A program made the translations under genes and the position numbers. From Hydrangea macrophylla (taxonomy: Eukaryota > Streptophyta > Magnoliopsida > Cornales > Hydrangeaceae), in NCBI GenBank assembly GCA_033977485.1, contig CM066988.1:78526669-78590668 (forward strand): a stretch of 64,000 bases of DNA, written 5' to 3'. The stretch's first letter is position 1, and each line of letters starts with the position of its first letter. The notes beneath the pieces are model-generated. The model was not told the DNA's origin. It saw only the letters and a program-made list of their open reading frames with translations, and made no database searches. Below, piece after piece: positions 10,591 through 20,796 of the stretch.

Positions 10591-12659
10591 TGTAATACTG
10601 TAATAACCTGCATTTTCATGCATTATTATATTTAAAATTTTCATTATCATTTGCATTATCATATTTAAAATTTAATATATATTGTCTGTTTATATGTTAA
10701 TTCTTATGTGAAAAGTTTAATTCTTGACTAATTTCATAATTGAAATTTCTTTTGGGGTCAAAATGCAATTTTCATAAAAATTTGCAATACCTGTGTTAAA
10801 TTTCAAAACTGTATTTCAAGACGGTGGAATTATTTCTTTTAAACTCAAACTGTATTTTTATAAAATCAGAAAACTATTTCTAACGTTAAAATGAATTCTC
10901 TGTATTTTTGTGATAAACACCGTATCACGAAAATACCAGTGTAAGTTTAAAACTGTCCGCGCAGTGTTAAACTTCCACAGAATTTTGGAAGTAAATAATT
11001 GAACAAATATATTTATACCCAAATTATTATGCTGATGCTTTTCCTTAGGTCTTGTTTGGCAAATGTTGTTGTATGTGTATTGTCCTTATGCCATAAGCTA
11101 GATTACCCAAACACACATTGACCCACCTCATCTCCACCTACCTCTTACTTTCAGTAGTGGAGAATAAAGGGCAGTGCATACACCTCATTGCTGCACATTC
11201 ATGGTATTATATGGGGGTTAATGGAGATTGAGTGGGAAGTTAGGCCAATGTTTTCTTGGTAGGAATTTGGTTATTTATACACCCAACCACACTACACTTT
11301 CTGCACATTCATCACAGCATAATTCAGTATACACAGAGAGTTTAGAGAGTGCAGAGAAGTTCTTCAATTTCGTAGAGAGAGAGAAGAGCTCAATCCTCCA
11401 TAGCCAAAGCTTGGATTTTGGGAATTTCGTAATTATATTTCTTTCTCAACAATTTCTTCAAATCTATATCACGGTGAGTATTTCTAACTCACTCCAAATG
11501 TAACTCATTCCTTATTTACTGATTTAGGTAGTTAATTTTAACAGTAGCAGAATTTTGTTTTCAGATTTTTGTTAGGAAAACGAATGAAATTTAAGGTTCT
11601 GCCCGCGTTGTCCCAAGTAAAACTCGTTTCTGCACACTTTTCGTCTAATGCAATTTTCTCAGATTTTGCACCGTTTGGGCAGAAAATGAGGATTACAGTA
11701 GCAGAAAAAGTATATTAGAAATTCAATCTAATATTTTCTCTTTTAATTTTAACAGTAGCAGAATTTTGTTTTCAGATTTTTGTTAGGAAAACGAATGAAA
11801 TTTAAGGTTCTGCGCGCGTTGTCCCAAGCAAAACTCGATTCTACACACTTTTCGTCTAATGCAATTTTCTCAGATTCTGCACCGTTTGGACAGAAAACGA
11901 GGATTTCAGTAGCAGTTTTTTTTTAGAATGCTATTAGTTATGTTTAAAATGATTAAGGCAATGAATTACGAATTTTCAATCCCCGTACGCGTATTATTTC
12001 TTTAATTCTGTGAATTCCTTTATGTTTAAAGTTTGATGACATTCATGTGGAGTCAGTTGTACATGCATGGTGAGTGTTGGTAGTGTGTAAAAGAGTAATG
12101 ATAGTGTGGAAAAGAGTAATGATTGTGTGGAAAGAGTATGAGTTTGAGTTGTGGTTGTGGTTGTGATTGTGGTTGTAATTGTGGCTGTGGTTATGGTTGT
12201 GGTTGTGGATGTGATTGTGGTTGGAGTTGAAAAAGAGGATGAGGGTGTCTTTGAAATGCGAAGGTGGCAAAAATGGACACTCCCTGACGACCATGGAAGC
12301 GTTAAAGTGTGTGAAGCCGAACTTGGACACTCCCTGGTACCCCGGACCAAAGTGTGAGGCAAACTGGACACTCCCTGGCGCCCCGTTGCTAAAGTGTGGC
12401 TATCTTAGTATTTCAAAGATACCAGGAGTAGGATAGAGGGTTGTTGGGTGTTGTCGAGAGAAAAGAGTCGGATAGATGAGATGGTGCATTGTTCTCATAC
12501 ACGGTCACATATGTGTGAAATTATCTTTTAAATAATGTTGTGGTTGTTTTCTAAAACGAGTTTTTTTTATCATAAATATAAACTTGTGGGATTTAAATGG
12601 AAATGGGAAAAAGGTAAATGAGTATGTTTTACATTCAGAGTTATGTTTTTAATACTCAC

Positions 12660-12710
12660 CAGCTTCTTGAAGCTGACGGCGTTGATGCGTCCTGGACATT
12701 CGTGTTCAGG
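12660..12710 (+). promoter_or_regulatory. Paired RNA stem-loops in the Tekay 5' LTR
   Basis: CAGCTTCTTGAAGCTG (12660-12675) is a near-perfect inverted repeat. CCTGGACATTCGTGTTCAGG (12691-12710) forms an eight-pair stem with one G-U pair and a UUCG tetraloop. The same pair sits at 20376-20391 and 20407-20426 in the 3' LTR. Counterparts with different bases but preserved pairing lie at 22476-22487/22509-22527, 41243-41258/41273-41284, 52039-52057, 48109-48127 and, on the minus strand, 30720-30736/30702-30716. A role in RNA processing or packaging is inference. Confidence 0.6.
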
Positions 12711-12717
12711 CTTTGCA

Positions 12718-12756
12718 GGTTATAATCAGGATGAACCATATGACTATGCTAATTGA
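12718..12756 (+). other. LTR mini-exon candidate, 5' LTR copy
   Basis: Directly after an acceptor-like TTTGCAG the frame reads GYNQDEPYDYAN and stops with TGA. Four related LTRs have a frame ending in the same way at the matching place (22494-22670, 41313-41357, 48137-48175, 52021-52200). The 3' LTR copy is at 20434-20472. Whether it is translated is unknown. Confidence 0.4.
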
Positions 12757-13088
12757 GATCAACTGCTGAGAAGAGAATTTACTTTTATATGCTTTATGTT
12801 TATGTGCTTTAAGATATGATTTGATTTTGTAATAAGGATGACTGTAATAGACTTTAAGTTATTGTTTTATTTTAAGGCGGTCTGTGCCTTAGTTAACCCC
12901 GTACCATAAGTTGTAATAAGTTAGAAAAATTTTTATGAGCCCTGTTTGCCCTACTCTGATTAATAGTTTTATGTTGTTAGAAGTTTTTGGGACGGAATCG
13001 ATCCTTCAAACTGTCGCGACCTACGGGTCCATAAAGGAAATTAAACGCTTTCCATATTTATGCTACGTCGGGGCGTGACAGGATTTGG

Positions 13089-13101
13089 TGGTATCAGAGC
13101 C
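13089..13101 (+). promoter_or_regulatory. Tekay primer-binding site (tRNA-Met type)
   Basis: TGGTATCAGAGCC begins eight bases after the 5' LTR and matches the complement of the initiator tRNA-Met 3' end. Confidence 0.92.
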
Positions 13102-13658
13102 TTGTTTTCTAGATTGACCAGGCTCAGTTATTCACGCAATAGATTAGTGACATAGGTTACCCTTAAGTTTTACTAAGCTATACAACCAAGTTCTAGTGTT
13201 AGTTTAGTACGGATTACCCTTAGTTCAGAAACTAAAATTCTAAGTTGGTTTTATCATAGAAATGATTACCCGTTTGTCTTGTCACATCGACAAGAATGAT
13301 AGTAATTTCCATATACCTTCAGACATATCCATTTAGGATTAGCCGAGATAACCATAACTTATGATGCCCCTACAGACATATAGTAGCCGAGTTTCTAAGG
13401 AGTTAAAGCATACCATAGCCCTCATTAATAGCTTAGGCACTGACAAACTTCCTGAGTCAAATCTCGGAACAGTCAGTATGGCCCACAACCCAGAGTCTAG
13501 AGGATAAGAATACGACCTCTTTGCTATTAGATAGCCCTAGTTCGAATACGAGTATTATATGTACTTAATATATATTTTATTGTATGCTTATGTGATAATA
13601 CGAGTATGTGATATAGTGATAAATACTCCTTTGAAAATTTTCGTCATAGTACTGTTGC

Positions 13659-16600
13659 ATGCATGTTTCTCATTCTACTACCCCTATCATGCATAGAATG
13701 GCTGGAAGACCAAGGAGGAACAGAAATCTGATTGAAGGAGCGCCCGAGGCTGCCGACCCCACGGGAATATTTGAAGCTTTTATCAGACGTCTCGAGAGGG
13801 TTAGTAATGCGAATGAAAACCAACGAGACCGCCAGACGGGAGATAAGCTGCTGGAGAGATTCCGTGCGCTCAGACCCGAGCAATTTGCGGGTACCACGGA
13901 TCCCTGGAAGGCAGAACAATGGTTAAGACAGATGGACCGCATGTTTGAAGCTGTCCAATGCAACGAGATGGACAAAAGGAGATTGGCTACTTTTCAACTA
14001 ACCGACGCCGCTGCAGATTGGTGGGACTCGGTCATAGCCACTATCGGAAACACCGCTGCTATGGGGATGACATGGACGGCGTTCAAAGGGAGATTCCTGG
14101 AGAAGTACTTTCCGGCTACGGAGAGGCACAGAAGAGAGAAGGAGTTTATGGATCTGACGCAAGGAACCAAGACGGTGCAAGAGTATACCACACAGTTCGA
14201 GAGGCTGTCACGGTTTGCCCCGCACATGGTTGATACTGAGGAGAAGAAGATTCGGAAGTATAACCAAGGGTTGGCACCGCAGATTCGTCGCCTGACTCTC
14301 GGCCACCTAGACAAATCGTTTGAAGGACTAGTCGGCCTGGCTACCGACCTGGAAGAAGATGCAAGAGTATACCGTAAACAATTCGAATTCCGACCGCCTC
14401 AGAGGGGTAATTTTGGGAATAGACCACCAATGAATCGTACCCAAGGGCAGAAGAGGAACTTTGATGGGAGCAAGAAGGCACAAGCTATTACCCATCCGAC
14501 TCAACCCCGAGTAGGAGAAGGAAGTAGTGGAGTAAAGTGCTTCAACTGTGGCAATCCTGGACATGTGGCTCGGGACTGCAGGGCACCAAGGCGTGCTGCT
14601 CAGCCAGGAATAGTCTGCTTCAACTGTGGTGAACCAGGTCACATCAGCAGGTTCTGCACTGCTCCTAAGCAAGCGACTTATGGACAACAGGGTCAGACCC
14701 GCTTGAATGCTGTTATTCCTGATGCCGCGGGTGATGATGGAGCTGCATATGAAGATGGAGATCTTGGAGAAGTTCAACCTGATCAGCAAGCAGTGGAAGG
14801 TACATTGACTCTATTTAACTCCCATGTTAGAGTATTATTTGATACGGGTGCTGCTCTTTCATTCATATCCATTAATACAATTCGGAGATTGGGTATCTTA
14901 CCTCATCGCTTAGAGAAAGCTTTGAAGGCTACATCACCAATAGGAGCTGCGGTCAGTTTAGGACATGTATGCAAGGATTGTCCTCTACGGATTGAAGACC
15001 GAGAAATCCCTGCAAGGTTGATCGTCCTATCGATGAAGGAGTTCGACATAATCCTAGGAATGGATTGGCTGTCTCAGAATCAAGTGAAGTTGGATTGCGC
15101 GAGGAAGAGAATTACATTCTCCGACAATGAGAATCAACCCTTTGATTTTCAATGTAACCCTTCGGGAGATATGTTCCTCACAAGATGTTTAGCCAACATC
15201 GAAGTCGTCAGTACAGAGGTGACAGCATCATCTATACCTGTAGTCAAGGACTTCGAAGAAGTATTTCAAGACATTTCTGGATTACCGCCCGAGAGAAGTA
15301 TAGAGTTCTGTATTGAGCTTATACCGGGTACCGTACCAATTACCAAGGTTCCCTACAGAATGGCCCCCACAGAACTGCTAGAATTAAAGGGACAAGTACA
15401 AGAGCTCGAGAACCTAGGTTTTGTACGTCCAAGTACATCGCCTTGGGGAGCACCGGTGTTATTTGTGAAGAAGAAGGACGGGACGCTCAGGCTGTGTATC
15501 GACTACAGAGAATTGAATCGAGTGACAATCAAGAACAAGTATCCTTTGCCTCGGATCGACGATTTATTTGATCAACTACAAGGAGCTACGATATTTTCCA
15601 AGATAGACCTAAGGTCGGGGTATCATCAGTTGAGGGTACGGAAGGAAGACATACCTAAGACTGCTTTCAGAACCCGATATGGTCATTATGAATTTCTGGT
15701 GATGCCGTTTGGATTAACGAACGCCCCGGCAGTGTTTATGGATCTGATGAACAGAGTATTCAAGCCTTATTTAGATCAGTTTGTCATCGTCTTTATTGAT
15801 GATATTTTGATCTATTCTAAGTCAAGAGAAGAACACGAGCAACATCTTCGGATTACGATGCAGACGCTTAAGGACCACCACTTGTATGCCAAGTTCAGTA
15901 AGTGTGAGTTCTGGTTGCAAGAAGTGAAATTTTTGGGACACAAGGTGTCATCTCAAGGAATTTCTGTGGATTCGTCCAAGACCGATGCTGTATCCAACTG
16001 GGTTAGGCCAAGCAACCCTACAGAAGTTCGGAGTTTTCTTGGACTCGCAGGCTATTACAGGAGATTTGTTGAGGGATTCTCCAAGATAGCTGCACCATTG
16101 ACTGGGTTGACAAAGAAGAATTTGAAATTCGAATGGACAGAGAAGCATGAGCGAGCCTTTCTAGAGTTGAAAGAGAGACTCACTACCGCACCAGTACTAG
16201 CAATACCCAAGCCTGGTGAGAAGTTCACTATCTTTAGTGACGCATCATATCAAGGACTAGGGTGTGTACTTATGCAAGATGACAGAGTTATAGCCTATGG
16301 ATCCAGGCAGCTGAAGCCGAATGAGTTGAACTATCCTATTCATGATTTGGAGTTGGCAGCAGTGGTTTTTGCACTCAAGATTTGGAGACATTATCTCTAC
16401 GGTGAGAAGTTTGATTTGTTCTCCGATCACAAGAGTCTGAAGTATTTGTTCACACAGAAAGAGTTGAACATGAGGCAGCGCAGATGGATGGAGTTGATCA
16501 AAGATTACGACTTCACGTTGGAATACCACCCTGGTAAAGCTAATGTGGTCGCTGATGCTTTGAGTAGGCAGACTCGGGAGACGATCGCCTCCTTAATGGT

Positions 16601-18134
16601 TAGAGAGTGGCGAGCTTTGGAGACATTGGTGGAGTTCGATGTACAGAGTGCTGAAAGAGGAGAAGGACAACTTTTTGGATGTCTTATCCTACAGCCTGTT
16701 CTTATCGACCGCGTTATTGAAGCTCAGAAAGAAGATGAGAAGTTTCAGACATGGTTTGTAAAAATGTCAGAAAAAGACCCGACCGAATGGAAGGTGGGGA
16801 GTGACGGAGGGTATCGATGCAGAGACAGATTATGTGTACCAGATTGTGGGAATTTGAGAAAAGATATTCTGGAAGAAGCACATAAATCAAGGTATACAGT
16901 TCACCCGGGAGGAACTAAGATGTATAAAGATTTGAAGAGAAATTTCTGGTGGGAAGGCATGAAGAAGGATGTGGCCGAGTTTGTATCCAAGTGTTTGACG
17001 TGTCAGCAAGTCAAGGCCGAACATCAGAGACCGTCAGGATTGTTGCAACCGCTACCTATTCCTGGTTGGAAGTGGGAGCACATTACGATGGATTTTGTAG
17101 TAGGATTGCCCCGGTCGCAACAGAATCATGACGCTATTTGGGTAATTGTGGATCGATTGACGAAGTCAGCTCATTTTATTGCTTACAGTATGACATACCC
17201 GGTGGAAAAGATGAGCCGGATGTACATACAACAAGTTGTGCGACTTCACGGTGCACCTGTATCGATTGTGTCAGACCGTGACGCACGTTTTACTTCTGGA
17301 TTTTGGGAAAGTCTGCAAGAAGCTATGGGAACTTCACTCAAGATGAGTACTGCTTTTCACCCTCAGACAGATGGGCAAACTGAGCGTGTTAATCAGATCA
17401 TGGAGGATATGCTTAGGGCTTGTGTGATCGATTTTGAAGAATCTTGGGAGACACACTTGCCTTTGGTTGAATTTGCCTATAACAATAGTTATCACGCGAG
17501 TATCGGTATGGCTCCGTTCGAGGCACTGTACGGACGACCGTGTCGTTCTCCATTGTGTTGGGCAGAAGTTGGTGATACAGAGTTGTTGGGACCGGATTTG
17601 GTTAGAGAAACCAACGAGAAGATTTCCTCGGTCAAGGAAAGGATGAGAACCGCTCAGAGCAGGTATAAGAGTTATGCTGATCGGCGCCGGAAAGATCTGG
17701 AGTTTAGTGTTGGAGATCACGTACTTCTTAAGGTTTCACCAACACGAGGAGTAGTACGCTTTGGTCTCAAGAGAGGGAAGTTAGCTCCGCGTTTTATTGG
17801 ACCGTTTGAGATTTTGGAACGTATCGGGAAAGTGGCCTATCAGCTGGCGCTACCACCGAAGATGTCTGGGGTTCACAACGTGTTTCACGTGAGTATGTTG
17901 AGGAAATACATACGAGATCCCTCGCACGTGGTTAGTTATGACGACATTGAGACGAGTCATAACGTTTCTTACAAGGAGAGACCTGTGAAGATTTTGGATC
18001 AGAGTATCAAGAAGCTGAGGAATAAGGATATCCCGTTGGTGAAGGTTCAGTGGAATCACCATGACGAGAATGAAGCCTCGTGGGAAGTTGAAGCTGATAT
18101 GAGGAAGAAGTACCCGGAGTTGTTTCATGACTAG
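13659..18134 (+). CDS. Tekay-type gag-pol polyprotein, intact
   Basis: 1,491 residues with no stop or frameshift. In order: gag (about 60-240); CCHC knuckles C294-C307 and C320-C333; aspartic protease DTGA at 395-398; reverse transcriptase about 575-750 with FIDD at 712-715; RNase H from FSDAS at 859 (D861); integrase H1075/H1082/C1112/C1115, then D1145, D1206, E1242 with the expected 35-residue D-E spacing; C-terminal chromodomain-like part about 1438-1489, where the motif steers chromovirus integration toward modified chromatin. Gag and pol are one frame. M14 is an alternative start. Frames on other strands here are shadows. Catalytic residues are all present, so it may be active. Confidence 0.96.
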   Translation: MHVSHSTTPIMHRMAGRPRRNRNLIEGAPEAADPTGIFEAFIRRLERVSNANENQRDRQTGDKLLERFRALRPEQFAGTTDPWKAEQWLRQMDRMFEAVQCNEMDKRRLATFQLTDAAADWWDSVIATIGNTAAMGMTWTAFKGRFLEKYFPATERHRREKEFMDLTQGTKTVQEYTTQFERLSRFAPHMVDTEEKKIRKYNQGLAPQIRRLTLGHLDKSFEGLVGLATDLEEDARVYRKQFEFRPPQRGNFGNRPPMNRTQGQKRNFDGSKKAQAITHPTQPRVGEGSSGVKCFNCGNPGHVARDCRAPRRAAQPGIVCFNCGEPGHISRFCTAPKQATYGQQGQTRLNAVIPDAAGDDGAAYEDGDLGEVQPDQQAVEGTLTLFNSHVRVLFDTGAALSFISINTIRRLGILPHRLEKALKATSPIGAAVSLGHVCKDCPLRIEDREIPARLIVLSMKEFDIILGMDWLSQNQVKLDCARKRITFSDNENQPFDFQCNPSGDMFLTRCLANIEVVSTEVTASSIPVVKDFEEVFQDISGLPPERSIEFCIELIPGTVPITKVPYRMAPTELLELKGQVQELENLGFVRPSTSPWGAPVLFVKKKDGTLRLCIDYRELNRVTIKNKYPLPRIDDLFDQLQGATIFSKIDLRSGYHQLRVRKEDIPKTAFRTRYGHYEFLVMPFGLTNAPAVFMDLMNRVFKPYLDQFVIVFIDDILIYSKSREEHEQHLRITMQTLKDHHLYAKFSKCEFWLQEVKFLGHKVSSQGISVDSSKTDAVSNWVRPSNPTEVRSFLGLAGYYRRFVEGFSKIAAPLTGLTKKNLKFEWTEKHERAFLELKERLTTAPVLAIPKPGEKFTIFSDASYQGLGCVLMQDDRVIAYGSRQLKPNELNYPIHDLELAAVVFALKIWRHYLYGEKFDLFSDHKSLKYLFTQKELNMRQRRWMELIKDYDFTLEYHPGKANVVADALSRQTRETIASLMVREWRALETLVEFDVQSAERGEGQLFGCLILQPVLIDRVIEAQKEDEKFQTWFVKMSEKDPTEWKVGSDGGYRCRDRLCVPDCGNLRKDILEEAHKSRYTVHPGGTKMYKDLKRNFWWEGMKKDVAEFVSKCLTCQQVKAEHQRPSGLLQPLPIPGWKWEHITMDFVVGLPRSQQNHDAIWVIVDRLTKSAHFIAYSMTYPVEKMSRMYIQQVVRLHGAPVSIVSDRDARFTSGFWESLQEAMGTSLKMSTAFHPQTDGQTERVNQIMEDMLRACVIDFEESWETHLPLVEFAYNNSYHASIGMAPFEALYGRPCRSPLCWAEVGDTELLGPDLVRETNEKISSVKERMRTAQSRYKSYADRRRKDLEFSVGDHVLLKVSPTRGVVRFGLKRGKLAPRFIGPFEILERIGKVAYQLALPPKMSGVHNVFHVSMLRKYIRDPSHVVSYDDIETSHNVSYKERPVKILDQSIKKLRNKDIPLVKVQWNHHDENEASWEVEADMRKKYPELFHD

Positions 18135-18166
18135 TTAGTCTTGATTTCGGGGACGAAATCCTGTTT

Positions 18167-18179
18167 AAGGGGGGAAGGG
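18167..18179 (+). promoter_or_regulatory. Tekay polypurine tract
   Basis: AAGGGGGGAAGGG directly abuts the 3' LTR, as needed for plus-strand priming. Confidence 0.9.
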
Positions 18180-20796
18180 TGTAATAACCTGCATTTTCAT
18201 GCATTATTATATTTAAAATTTTCATTATCATTTGCATTATCATATTTAAAATTTAATATATATTGTCTGTTTATATGTTAATTCTTATGTGAAAAGTTTA
18301 ATTCTTGACTAATTTCATAATTGAAATTTCTTTTGGGGTCAAAATGCAATTTTCATAAAAATTTGCAATACCTGTGTTAAATTTCAAAACTGTATTTCAA
18401 GACGGTGGAATTATTTCTTTTAAACTCAAACTGTATTTTTATAAAATCAGAAAACTATTTCTAACGTTAAAATGAATTCTCTGTATTTTTGTGATAAACA
18501 CCGTATCACGAAAATACCAGTGTAAGTTTAAAACTGTCCGCGCAGTGTTAAACTTCCACAGAATTTTGGAAGTAAATAATTGAACAAATATATTTATACC
18601 CAAATTATTATGCTGATGCTTTTCCTTAGGTCTTGTTTGGCAAATGTTGTTGTATGTGTATTGTCCTTATGCCATAAGCTAGATTACCCAAACACACATT
18701 GACCCACCTCATCTCCACCTACCTCTTACTTTCAGTAGTGGAGAATAAAGGGCAGTGCATACACCTCATTGCTGCACATTCATGGTATTATATGGGGGTT
18801 AATGGAGATTGAGTGGGAAGTTAGGCCAATGTTTTCTTGGTAGGAATTTGGTTATTTATACACCCAACCACACTACACTTTCTGCACATTCATCACAGCA
18901 TAATTCAGTATACACAGAGAGTTTAGAGAGTGCAGAGAAGTTCTTCAATTTCGTAGAGAGAGAGAAGAGCTCAATCCTCCATAGCCAAAGCTTGGATTTT
19001 GGGAATTTCGTAATTATATTTCTTTCTCAACAATTTCTTCAAATCTATATCACGGTGAGTATTTCTAACTCACTCCAAATGTAACTCATTCCTTATTTAC
19101 TGATTTAGGTAGTTAATTTTAACAGTAGCAGAATTTTGTTTTCAGATTTTTGTTAGGAAAACGAATGAAATTTAAGGTTCTGCCCGCGTTGTCCCAAGTA
19201 AAACTCGTTTCTGCACACTTTTCGTCTAATGCAATTTTCTCAGATTTTGCACCGTTTGGGCAGAAAATGAGGATTACAGTAGCAGAAAAAGTATATTAGA
19301 AATTCAATCTAATATTTTCTCTTTTAATTTTAACAGTAGCAGAATTTTGTTTTCAGATTTTTGTTAGGAAAACGAATGAAATTTAAGGTTCTGCCCGCGT
19401 TGTCCCAAGCAAAACTCGATTCTGCACACTTTTCGTCTAATGCAATTTTCTCAGATTCTGCACCGTTTGGACAGAAAACGAGGATTTCAGTAGCAGTTTT
19501 TTTTTAGAATGCTATTAGTTATGTTTAAAATGATTAAGGCAATGAATTACGAATTTTCAATCCCCGTACGCGTATTATTTCTTTAATTCTGTGAATTCCT
19601 TTATGTTTAAAGTTTGATGACATTCATGTGGAGTCAGTTGTACATGCATGGTGAGTGTTGGTAGTGTGTAAAAGAGTAATGATAGTGTGGAAAAGAGTAA
19701 TGATTGTGTGGAAAGAGTATGAGTTTGAGTTGTGGTTGTGGTTGTGATTGTGGTTGTAATTGTGGCTGTGGTTATGGTTGTGGTTGTGGATGTGATTGTG
19801 GTTGGAGTTGAAAAAGAGGATGAGGGTGTCTTTGAAATGCGAAGGTGGCAAAAATGGACACTCCCTGACGACCATGGAAGCGTTAAAGTGTGTGAAGCCG
19901 AACTTGGACACTCACTGGCACCCATGGAAGTGCTAAAGTGTGGCCTATAGACACTCCCTGAATGACTCGAGTCTGGATACCTGTATGGGGGTTGCCCCGG
20001 TATTTGCATGGCGGTTAGGGTATTCAAAGTGTGAGGCATTGGACACTCCCTGGTACCCCGGACCAAAGTGTGAGGCAAACTGGACACTCCCTGGCGCCCC
20101 GTTGCTAAAGTGTGGCTATCTTAGTATTTCAAAGATACCAGGAGTAGGATAGAGGGTTGTTGGGTGTTGTCGAGAGAAAAGAGTCGGATAGATGAGATGG
20201 TGCATTGTTCTCATACACGGTCACATATGTGTGAAATTATCTTTTAAATAATGTTGTGGTTGTTTTCTAAAACGAGTTTTTTTTATCATAAATATAAACT
20301 TGTGGGATTTAAATGGAAATGGGAAAAAGGTAAATGAGTATGTTTTACATTCAGAGTTATGTTTTTAATACTCACCAGCTTCTTGAAGCTGACGGCGTTG
20401 ATGCGTCCTGGACATTCGTGTTCAGGCTTTGCAGGTTATAATCAGGATGAACCATATGACTATGCTAATTGAGATCAACTGCTGAGAAGAGAATTTACTT
20501 TTATATGCTTTATGTTTATGTGCTTTAAGATATGATTTGGTTTTGTAATAAGGATGACTGTAATAGACTTTAAGTTATTGTTTTATTTTAAGGCGGTCTG
20601 TGCCTTAGTTAACCCCGTACCATAAGTTGTAATAAGTTAGAAAAATTTTTATGAGCCCTGTTTGCCCTACTCTGATTAATAGTTTTATGTTGTTAGAAGT
20701 TTTTGGGACGGAATCGATCCTTCAAACTGTCGCGACCTACGGGTCCATAAAGGAAATTAAACGCTTTCCATATTTATGCTACGTCGGGGCGTGACA
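18180..20796 (+). repeat. 3' LTR of the Tekay element
   Basis: 2,617 bases, TGTAATAACC...GGGGCGTGACA. Almost identical to 10599-13080. It carries an extra 135 bases (19904-20038) bounded by two copies of TTGGACACTC, so it shows four or five GGACACTC(C/A)CTGG sub-repeats where the 5' LTR has fewer. Differences I saw: C against G in the second TCTGC(C/G)CGCG, G against A in CT(G/A)CACACTT, and G against A in GATTTG(G/A)TTTTG. Confidence 0.93.
20434..20472 (+). other. LTR mini-exon candidate, 3' LTR copy
   Basis: Identical to 12718-12756: GYNQDEPYDYAN then TGA, after an acceptor-like TTTGCAG. The donor-like GTGAGT of the same LTR is at 19055-19060. Confidence 0.4.

Larger units (their letters stand above)
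10599..13080 (+). repeat. 5' LTR of the Tekay element
   Basis: 2,482 bases. A TATA box (TATTTATAC) lies at 11272-11280. The splice-donor-like hairpin GTGAGT...ACTCAC is at 11474-11492. A roughly 200-base block is tandemly duplicated (about 11537-11735 and 11751-11930). A (G)TGGTTGTGATT minisatellite lies at about 12150-12232, then GGACACTCCCTGG sub-repeats, stem-loops at 12660-12710, and a U5-like end GGTCCATAAAGGAAAT...GCTACGTCGGGGCGTGACA. Relative to the 3' LTR it lacks 135 bases near 12323. Confidence 0.93.
10599..20796 (+). mobile_element. Complete Ty3/gypsy Tekay-type chromovirus
   Basis: 10,198 bases: 5' LTR, primer site, one gag-pol frame, polypurine tract, 3' LTR. The LTRs start TGTAATAACC and end GGGGCGTGACA. 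The target duplication AATAC is perfect (10594-10598 and 20797-20801). Long LTRs, two CCHC knuckles, gypsy domain order and a C-terminal chromodomain-like region fit the Tekay (Del) lineage. By eye the LTRs differ at about three substitutions plus one 135-base block, so insertion was recent. All parts needed for retrotransposition appear present. It landed eight bases inside a relative's LTR. Confidence 0.95.

Noticed and set aside
11228..11503. 91-codon frame in the Tekay 5' LTR (again at 18809-19084)
   Set aside because: It begins upstream of the TATA box and reads through it and the GTGAGT hairpin. It is LTR promoter DNA. Identity between the two copies is simply LTR identity.
12043..12371. 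His/Asn- and Thr-rich frames at the GTGGTTGTG minisatellite
   Set aside because: Open because of the simple repeat on every strand; no conserved feature.
13670..17720. Minus-strand and other-phase frames over the Tekay gag-pol
   Set aside because: Shadows of the 13659-18134 frame, which carries all recognised domains.
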